Source: Listeria ivanovii subsp. londoniensis
Lineage (GTDB): Bacteria > Bacillota > Bacilli > Lactobacillales > Listeriaceae
Assembly: GCF_000763495.1 (NCBI RefSeq)
Contig: NZ_CP009576.1
Coordinates: 1,498,001 to 1,562,000, forward strand
DNA length: 64,000 nt
Direction of reading: 5' to 3'
Positions 58,528-64,000 of the stretch are shown piece by piece. Positions within the stretch are counted from its first letter, which is position 1. Each line of letters opens with the position of its first letter. The notes below the pieces were generated by a model. The model saw only the letters and a program-made list of their open reading frames with translations. It made no database searches and was not told where the DNA came from. Made by a program: the position numbers and the translations under genes.

Positions 58528-59975
58528 CAACGAGCCCATTCTCCTTAAAAAGTCGCTCTTTGAAATTTAAATGGACTTTTGGAGCTAGTGCTGCCATTTT
58601 TCTAACTTTTTTCTTATTTTCCTATGCGATTTACCAAGGAATTGGGCAAATGCTGCTAAATGAAGAGGAACCAGAAGTAAAAGAGCTGCTTCTAGCGACC
58701 ACAAGTACATTAACAAATCAAGACTTAACCGACAATGAAGAAATCAAATATCTCTTTAATAATGATAAAACAGTCAATCGAAAACTCCAAGACCAAGTAA
58801 TTAATCTATATGATAAAGATGGCCATTTTATTAATAAATATTATTTTTCAAGAAATCAGGATATTACAAGTATCGATTTTTCACAGTATTTTGTTAGTGG
58901 AACTGACAAATTCATTATGAACAAACCAACGATAGACGGGCAGAAAATGATGACTGCCCAAATGCCAATTGTCGGTGATGACAATACAACAGTGATTGGT
59001 TACGCTCAGGTTGTTAATCCACTTACTTCTTATAATCGAATGATGGACCGTTTGCTTGTGACGATGATCCTTCTCGGGGCGGTTGCGCTCTTTATTAGTG
59101 GGATGCTAGGTTATCTACTTGCGCAAAATTTTTTAAATCCACTGACAAAATTAGCCAGGTCGATGAATGATATACGAAAAAATGGTTTCCAAAAACGAAT
59201 TGAGACAAAAACGAATTCTCGTGATGAAATCGGTGAACTGACGGTTGTCTTTAATGATATGATGACAAGGATTGAAACGAGTTTTGAACAACAAAAACAA
59301 TTTGTGGAAGATGCTTCTCATGAGTTACGGACTCCAGTTCAAATTATGGAAGGGCATTTGAAACTTCTCACTCGTTGGGGGAAAGATGACCCAGAAGTAC
59401 TAGATGAATCATTAAATGCTTCATTAACTGAATTAGAACGCATGAAAAAACTAGTACAAGAGATGCTTGACTTATCAAGAGCTGAGCAAATTTCACAAAC
59501 TAAAGAACTGCAAATAACAGATGTTAATGCGGTAGTAGAGCAAGTTAGACGTAATTTTGAAGTGATGTATGAAAACTTTACTTTTGAATTAAAAGAGGAT
59601 GACACTGATTTACGTGCGCTTATCCAACATAATCATTTAGAACAAATTTTAATAATTATTATGGATAATGCAGTAAAATACTCTGGTGATGGTACAGAAG
59701 TAGATATGCATGTGTATAAGGAACAAAACCAAATCCATATTGATGTTCATGATTACGGTGAAGGTATCTCTCAGGAAGAAATTGATAAAATCTTTCATCG
59801 TTTCTACCGGGTTGATAAGGCCAGAAGCCGTGAGAAGGGTGGTAATGGATTAGGACTAGCGATTGCTAAACAATTGGTTGAAGGATATCTTGGAACGATT
59901 ACAGCTGTTAGTGAGCCCGATAAAGGCACTACCATAAAAATCACTTTACCATATATTGAACCAAAATCGAACTAA
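58524..59975 (+). CDS. lisK: Sensor histidine kinase LisK
   Basis: LisK is the membrane sensor that phosphorylates LisR. The 483-residue protein has two membrane helices (about 18-38 and 175-200) bounding an extracytoplasmic domain, a HAMP domain (NPLTKLARSMNDIRKNGF), the phospho-acceptor His in DASHELRTPVQ, and an ATPase domain with N box (IMDNAVKYSGDG), HDYGEGIS and the G box (GGNGLGLAIAKQLVE). Unlike most kinases the HELRTP motif is followed by VQ. The ATG overlaps lisR. Confidence 0.95.
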   Translation: MTTSPFSLKSRSLKFKWTFGASAAIFLTFFLFSYAIYQGIGQMLLNEEEPEVKELLLATTSTLTNQDLTDNEEIKYLFNNDKTVNRKLQDQVINLYDKDGHFINKYYFSRNQDITSIDFSQYFVSGTDKFIMNKPTIDGQKMMTAQMPIVGDDNTTVIGYAQVVNPLTSYNRMMDRLLVTMILLGAVALFISGMLGYLLAQNFLNPLTKLARSMNDIRKNGFQKRIETKTNSRDEIGELTVVFNDMMTRIETSFEQQKQFVEDASHELRTPVQIMEGHLKLLTRWGKDDPEVLDESLNASLTELERMKKLVQEMLDLSRAEQISQTKELQITDVNAVVEQVRRNFEVMYENFTFELKEDDTDLRALIQHNHLEQILIIIMDNAVKYSGDGTEVDMHVYKEQNQIHIDVHDYGEGISQEEIDKIFHRFYRVDKARSREKGGNGLGLAIAKQLVEGYLGTITAVSEPDKGTTIKITLPYIEPKSN

Positions 59976-59976
59976 C

Positions 59977-60015
59977 AAAAACAGGCCTTCGAAATTATCT
60001 GGAGGGCCTGTTTTT
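59977..60015 (+). terminator. Terminator of lisRK
   Basis: AAAAACAGGCC pairs with GGCCTGTTTTT around a loop, and T residues follow. Confidence 0.88.
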
Positions 60016-60029
60016 GGAATAATACAGAG

Positions 60030-60075
60030 AAAAGCATCCGAAAGACTAGACTAATCTATGTTTCGGATGCTTTTT
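60030..60075 (-). terminator. Terminator of yidC
   Basis: AAAAGCATCCGAAA (60030-60043) pairs perfectly with TTTCGGATGCTTTT (60061-60074). It lies just past the yidC stop codon on the minus strand and could work in both directions. Confidence 0.9.
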
Positions 60076-60085
60076 AAGTTGGATT

Positions 60086-60913
60086 TTATTTTTCTTTCTT
60101 TTGTTCTTCTACAATTTCTTCAAATTCTTTTTCTTCTTGTTCCATCATTTTAACTTCAGGGTGTTTATTCATATATAATTTTTTCGTTAATAATGTTTGT
60201 CCTGCTAAGAAGAGACCGCCGACTGCCCAGTATAAAGCAAGTGCGGATGGAGCTGTGAATGATACAAATAAAATCATAATTGGTGACATAAGACCGATTA
60301 TTCTCATTTGTTTCTTTTGTTCTGGAGAATAGCCAATCATCGAAACAAAATATTGTGCTAAATAGACCAGGCCAGCAATAATTGCTAGGACCATATCTGG
60401 TGAACCTAAGTTAAACCATAAGAAAGTATGGCTCGCGATTTCGGATGAACCACGAATCGCATAATAGAAAGCCATTAAGATAGGCATTTGAATAAGTAAA
60501 GGTAAGCAACCCATTTGCATTGGATTAATATTATACTTAGAATAAACGGCCATCATTTCTTTTTGAATAGTTGCTTGTTCTTCTTTCGATGTTGCGCGTT
60601 TCAAACGAGCTTGAATTTCGTCAATTTCGGGTTTAGCTACGGCCATTTTTGATTGCATGCCCATTTGTGCTTTTGCTGTACGCAAGTTGAGCGGCATAAT
60701 AAGTGCCCGAATTAATAAAGTTGTAATAATAATCGCAACACCATAATTATCACCAACAAATGATGCAACAAACATAATAAAGCTCGTAAATGGTTGAATC
60801 AAATAAGTGCTAAAAAAACCATCTGTATTTTGTGAAGGGTCCAAGCTACAACCAGTAAGTAATAGCAATGCACCGAGTAATACGCTAATTAGAATAATAT
60901 TTTTCTTTTTCAA
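60086..60913 (-). CDS. yidC: Membrane protein insertase YidC/SpoIIIJ (lipoprotein form)
   Basis: YidC/Oxa1 proteins insert and fold membrane proteins, alone or with SecYEG. The 275-residue protein has a lipoprotein signal with LLLLTGC (Cys22), about five membrane helices, the hydrophilic-groove Arg in [20 protein letters not shown], and a basic/acidic tail ([18 protein letters not shown]). The start codon is TTG, with TAGGAGG 11 bases upstream on the minus strand. Listeria has a second YidC elsewhere by established annotation. Confidence 0.95.
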   Translation of the reverse strand: MKKKNIILISVLLGALLLLTGCSLDPSQNTDGFFSTYLIQPFTSFIMFVASFVGDNYGVAIIITTLLIRALIMPLNLRTAKAQMGMQSKMAVAKPEIDEIQARLKRATSKEEQATIQKEMMAVYSKYNINPMQMGCLPLLIQMPILMAFYYAIRGSSEIASHTFLWFNLGSPDMVLAIIAGLVYLAQYFVSMIGYSPEQKKQMRIIGLMSPIMILFVSFTAPSALALYWAVGGLFLAGQTLLTKKLYMNKHPEVKMMEQEEKEFEEIVEEQKKEK

Positions 60914-60949
60914 TGTTTCATTTTCCTCCTAAATGGTAAAATAATAAGC

Positions 60950-61231
60950 TCAAACGTTGGAAAATGAAAAACTGTCTTCATCATCAGTAATGGCGCTACA
61001 TTTCATTTTTACTGCCAGCCAATTGATAATAAAATTGGGAGAAGCTCGGTGAAAACGAGCTTTTAATGAAAGTTTACTTCGCTTTAAACAGATAGCGTCA
61101 GCGGGTAGCACCATTTTCGGTTTTAATAATGTGATTGCCGACCAATAACTAAAAATCGTCAACATTAACAAAAACGTTACCGTAAGTGAAATGAATTCTG
61201 GTTCCAGTAAAATCTGTAAAATGGAAATCAT
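60950..61231 (-). CDS. Orphan small membrane protein of unknown function
   Basis: I do not recognise this gene. It encodes 93 residues (96 if ATG 61240 is used) with a hydrophobic N-terminal helix (FISLTVTFLLMLTIFSYWSAI) and a basic middle part (LKRSKLSLKARFHRAS). GAAAGGAG lies 12 bases upstream of ATG 61231, but only three bases from ATG 61240. It ends 36 bases before yidC on the same strand and may be cotranscribed. It could be a lineage-specific protein or a spurious frame. Confidence 0.5.
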   Translation of the reverse strand: MISILQILLEPEFISLTVTFLLMLTIFSYWSAITLLKPKMVLPADAICLKRSKLSLKARFHRASPNFIINWLAVKMKCSAITDDEDSFSFSNV

Positions 61232-61316
61232 GCCACGCATTCGCTCCTTTCAAGGTTTAAGTACTCATTAACTATAATCCAAAAAGAGCTTTAGTACAAC
61301 CACTATTTTCGAAATA

Positions 61317-61598
61317 TTAATAAATGATATCAAACGTTTTTCGTTCTTCCACGGGAGCACCTTTGTAAATATAAACATGCTCAATTCTGGAACCAGGTGA
61401 AGGGCCTTTTTTTATCGCATCGATGAATTTTGCTAAGTTTTCTTCTTCCGCAATGGCGTGAATTTCAACGGATCCATCATCTAAGTTTTTAACTGTACCA
61501 CTAATATCATATTTGTATGCGACATGTTTTGTTGTGTAACGAAAACCAACTCCTTGTACAAATCCGGTCACTCTTAAAATCGCTGTATCCCTAGCCAT
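61317..61598 (-). CDS. acyP: Acylphosphatase
   Basis: Acylphosphatase hydrolyses carboxyl-phosphate bonds such as those in 1,3-bisphosphoglycerate or acetyl phosphate. The 93-residue protein has the signature [18 protein letters not shown] with the catalytic Arg, the [15 protein letters not shown] segment with the catalytic Asn, and [11 protein letters not shown]. The ATG is preceded by GAAAGGG on the minus strand. It has its own promoter and is divergent from the DUF1033 gene. Confidence 0.95.
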   Translation of the reverse strand: MARDTAILRVTGFVQGVGFRYTTKHVAYKYDISGTVKNLDDGSVEIHAIAEEENLAKFIDAIKKGPSPGSRIEHVYIYKGAPVEERKTFDIIY

Positions 61599-61633
61599 TA
61601 TGCAACCAACCCTTTCTATTTTTCCTTACTACT

Positions 61634-61662
61634 AGTGTATCTTTTTTTGACGCTACTTTCAA
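61634..61662 (-). promoter_or_regulatory. Sigma-A promoter of acyP
   Basis: On the minus strand TTGAAA (61657-61662) and TACACT (61634-61639) are spaced by 17 bases. Confidence 0.65.
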
Positions 61663-61694
61663 AAATTTGCATTCCAGTATTTCACGAGGGCTTA

Positions 61695-61703
61695 TGCTAT
61701 AAT
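61695..61703 (+). promoter_or_regulatory. Extended -10 promoter of the DUF1033 gene
   Basis: TGC-TATAAT at 61695-61703 forms a perfect extended -10 element, 31 bases upstream of the start codon. No clear -35 element is present. Confidence 0.65.
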
Positions 61704-61734
61704 AATAGTATTCTAATTAGTGTTGGGAGTTTTT

Positions 61735-62085
61735 ATGATGGCAAAGTGGAATGTCTATCTAACCAAAGGAGAATATGAGCCTTGGTGGTTTTTTGAAGAA
61801 TGGGAAACATCTATTCAAGCTGATTTTTCATTTTCGGAAAAAGAACGAGCGTTAGCAAAGTATCAGGAATTAGCCGGAGAACTATTACGTAATTACCCTA
61901 ATCATCAGACTAAAAAAGACTGTTTACTTGCTGCTTGGAATGAAGAAGAAATCGAATATTGCGAGGACTGCGAGGACGACATCCAAACCTTCCATGGTCT
62001 TATTTTGTTTTTAGACGGAGAAGTATATCAACCAACTACGGAAGAAAAAGAAACGATTTTTAAAACAGTTTTAACATTTGCTTGA
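61735..62085 (+). CDS. DUF1033 family protein
   Basis: The 116-residue protein matches DUF1033, small acidic proteins of Firmicutes with a conserved Trp-rich N-terminus (WNVYLTKGEYEPWWFFEEWE) and a C-terminal CEDCEDDIQTFHGLILFLDG. The cysteines in EYCEDCEDD could bind metal, but this is a guess. Function is unknown. Start ATG 61735 is five bases after GGGAG; the adjacent ATG 61738 is also possible. It precedes idi by 56 bases and may be cotranscribed with it. Confidence 0.82.
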   Translation: MMAKWNVYLTKGEYEPWWFFEEWETSIQADFSFSEKERALAKYQELAGELLRNYPNHQTKKDCLLAAWNEEEIEYCEDCEDDIQTFHGLILFLDGEVYQPTTEEKETIFKTVLTFA

Positions 62086-62141
62086 GAAAATTCTCTCGTT
62101 TATAAAGATAATTGAAATTAGTGATTTGTGGAGGACTAGAA

Positions 62142-63218
62142 ATGCAAAAGAATGATGACTTATTAAGAGAACGGCGCAAAGATGAACATGTTGCTCTTGG
62201 AGTAAAACAAAATGAGCAACTTGGCAAGTCTAGCTTAGATGATATTCAGCTGATTGGCACATCTATCCCACGCTATAATGTGCGCGAAATTGATTTGACA
62301 ACGACGATTTGCAAGACGAATGTGGCATTTCCTTTTTATATTAATGCGATGACTGGTGGAAGTCGCCATACAAAAAGAATTAACGCGGAACTTGCTGAAA
62401 TTGCGAAAGAAGTGGGGATTCCGATGGCGGTTGGTTCGCAGTCGGCAGCTTTAAAGAATAGTGCACTTATTGATACATATCAAGTTGTTCGAGATGTCAA
62501 TCCACATGGAGTAATCCTAGCGAATGTAAGCCCAGAAGTGAAAATAGAGGATGGATTACGAGCAGTAGAAATGTTAGAGGCTAATGCACTTCAAATTCAC
62601 ATTAATCCAGCACAAGAGTTAGTTATGCAAGAAGGTGACCGGTCTTTCAGTCACTGGCAAGAGAGAATAGAGGAGTATGTGAAAATTTCGCCGGTTCCTA
62701 TTATTGTAAAAGAAGTTGGCTTTGGCTTAACGCGCGAGACAGTGACCTCTTTAACAAACATCGGTGTCCAAACAGTTGATTTAGCTGGAAAAGGCGGGAC
62801 TAATTTTGCTCAAATTGAAAATGATCGTCGCCGCGACCATGCATATGATTTTTTACTTGATTGGGGAGTTACGACTGGACAAGCGTTACTAGATATGCAA
62901 CATGCGGATGCACCAGAAGTGGCTTTTCTTTCATCGGGAGGAATTCGTTCACCACTTGATATTGTAAAATCATTAGCGCTTGGAGCAAATAGTGTTGGTA
63001 TGGCGGGGCAAGTTATTTATGCATTGAAAAAAGATGGCGTCGAAAAGACCATCGCTAAACTAGAACTTTGGAAAGAGCAATTACGTGGGTTATTTGTATT
63101 GGCTGATGCTAAAAATATTACTGAATTAAAACAAACTTCTTTGATTGTGACAGGAGAGCTTGCTGCATGGGGAAATTTACGAGGAATTGACTTAATACAT
63201 CTAGCTAATCGAAAATAA
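62142..63218 (+). CDS. fni: Type II isopentenyl-diphosphate delta-isomerase
   Basis: This FMN-dependent enzyme interconverts IPP and DMAPP. The 358-residue TIM-barrel protein has RRKDEHVALG near the N-terminus, NAMTGGSRHTKRINAELAEI, GSQSAALKNS, AGKGGTNFAQIE and the FMN phosphate-binding SSGGIRSPLDIVKSLALGA. ATG 62142 is preceded by GTGGAGG; an earlier in-frame codon at 62112 is not supported. The type II enzyme normally serves the mevalonate pathway, which supplies only IPP. Confidence 0.96.
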   Translation: MQKNDDLLRERRKDEHVALGVKQNEQLGKSSLDDIQLIGTSIPRYNVREIDLTTTICKTNVAFPFYINAMTGGSRHTKRINAELAEIAKEVGIPMAVGSQSAALKNSALIDTYQVVRDVNPHGVILANVSPEVKIEDGLRAVEMLEANALQIHINPAQELVMQEGDRSFSHWQERIEEYVKISPVPIIVKEVGFGLTRETVTSLTNIGVQTVDLAGKGGTNFAQIENDRRRDHAYDFLLDWGVTTGQALLDMQHADAPEVAFLSSGGIRSPLDIVKSLALGANSVGMAGQVIYALKKDGVEKTIAKLELWKEQLRGLFVLADAKNITELKQTSLIVTGELAAWGNLRGIDLIHLANRK

Positions 63219-63254
63219 AACCAGCTGCTATTAATTAGCAATGCTGGTTTTTTT
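63216..63254. terminator. Terminator between fni and trhO
   Basis: AAAACCAGC pairs with GCTGGTTTT, with an inner TGCTA/TAGCA stem, followed by T residues. It lies between the convergent genes and can serve both. Confidence 0.88.
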
Positions 63255-63255
63255 A

Positions 63256-64000
63256 TTATTGAACGGTCTCGTTTAAAGCCTCAAGTCGTTCATTGAAGCT
63301 CTCTTTCGATAAGTTTTTTGTATATAGGTTTGCAGGATGAACCCGGCATGCATGCGAACAACTACGCATGTATTTCTCTTCATTTTCGACAGAGGCAAGA
63401 ATTTGTTTGTTACAATACGGATTAGCACAATTGATGTAGCGTTCACAAGGAGTTCCATCAAAGTAATCTTTACCAACAATTGTCGGGTTTACTTGATTTA
63501 TTGGAACCGCAATTCGCTCATCAAATACATACATTTGTCCATCCCAAAATTCGCCTTGCGTTTCTTCATTTTTTCCGTAAGTAGCAATGCCGCCATGAAG
63601 TTGACTTACATCTTCAAAACCAGCAGTTTTTAACCAACCAGAAAATTTCTCGCAACGAATACCACCAGTACAATAAGTAACGATTTTTTTATCTGCTAAT
63701 TGATCACGATTTGCTTCAACCCAACCTGGTAATTCACGGAAATTTTGGATATCTGGACGAATGGCTCCACGGAAATGACCTATATCAAATTCATAATCAT
63801 TTCTTGCATCTAAAATGACCGTATCTTCATCTAACAAAGCTTCGCGAAATTCAGCTGGGTCTAAATAATCTCCGGTTACTTCAAGCGGATTCACATCATT
63901 CTCTAAACTTAAGCTAACAATTTCCGCACGATGTCGAACATGCATTTTTTTAAAGGCATGAGCTTCTGCCGCATCAATTTTAAAAACCATATCACGAAAG
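63256..64000 (-). CDS. trhO: Rhodanese-like tRNA uridine(34) hydroxylase TrhO, 5' end cut
   Basis: TrhO (UPF0176/YceA family) forms 5-hydroxyuridine at position 34 of certain tRNAs. The visible part, about 248 residues, runs off the window; the frame continues upstream of 63990 ([16 protein letters not shown]), so the true start is outside. It has the rhodanese domain with [16 protein letters not shown] and the catalytic loop [10 protein letters not shown], and a Cys-rich C-terminal part ([20 protein letters not shown]) that may bind metal. About 70 N-terminal residues are missing compared with the family. Confidence 0.93.
   Translation of the reverse strand, partial: FRDMVFKIDAAEAHAFKKMHVRHRAEIVSLSLENDVNPLEVTGDYLDPAEFREALLDEDTVILDARNDYEFDIGHFRGAIRPDIQNFRELPGWVEANRDQLADKKIVTYCTGGIRCEKFSGWLKTAGFEDVSQLHGGIATYGKNEETQGEFWDGQMYVFDERIAVPINQVNPTIVGKDYFDGTPCERYINCANPYCNKQILASVENEEKYMRSCSHACRVHPANLYTKNLSKESFNERLEALNETVQ

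Overview
The window is a low-GC Firmicutes chromosome segment and is almost certainly Listeria, most likely L. monocytogenes or a very close relative. The evidence is gene order (rasP-proS-polC-rimP-nusA-ylxR-ylxQ-infB-ylxP-rbfA-truB-ribF-rpsO-pnpA, then comG, gcvT-gcvPA-gcvPB, efp-accBC-nusB-folD-xseAB-ispA, dxs-tlyA-argR-recN, ptb-buk-lpd-bkd, gnd, lisRK, yidC, idi). Two short Listeria hallmarks sit between bkdB and the next peptidase gene: the 31-residue membrane protein Prli42 and a sigma-B-type promoter driving a roughly 70-nt RNA that fits SbrA/Rli11. Species-level assignment from sequence alone is an inference.

Layout. 1-16.7 kb: end of a membrane-protease gene, prolyl-tRNA synthetase, replicative polymerase PolC, then the translation/RNA-metabolism cluster ending in rpsO and pnpA, both with structured leaders. 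16.7-19 kb (minus strand): a second RsgA-type GTPase and two small membrane proteins, followed by rpmG. 19.2-23.8 kb: folate enzyme, rhomboid protease GluP, YqgQ, glucokinase and a YqgU-like lipoprotein with a candidate sigma-B promoter. 23.9-27.7 kb (minus): the seven-gene comG pseudopilus operon, whose first gene comGA carries a one-base deletion. 27.9-32.1 kb: glycine riboswitch and glycine cleavage genes. 32.2-33.9 kb (minus): rhodanese and two membrane proteins. 34-47.7 kb: peptidase, EF-P, biotin carboxylase subunits, NusB, FolD, exonuclease VII, prenyl synthase, cold-shock protein, DXP synthase, TlyA-type methyltransferase, ArgR, RecN. 47.8-54.6 kb: branched-chain keto-acid dehydrogenase operon, which supplies precursors of branched fatty acids. 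54.6-60 kb: SbrA-like RNA, Prli42, M20 peptidase, 6-phosphogluconate dehydrogenase, LisRK. 60-64 kb: YidC, an orphan small protein, acylphosphatase, a DUF1033 protein, type II IPP isomerase and a tRNA hydroxylase cut by the window end.

I see no rRNA, tRNA, IS element, prophage, CRISPR array or defence island. This is conserved core genome. The points most worth a second look are the comGA frameshift, the paired sbrA/prli42 intergenic region, the large branched pnpA leader, the apparently single-aptamer glycine riboswitch, and a MltG-like protein without a catalytic domain. Intergenic stretches over 300 bases occur only at 27688-28228 and 54626-54997, and both are described below.
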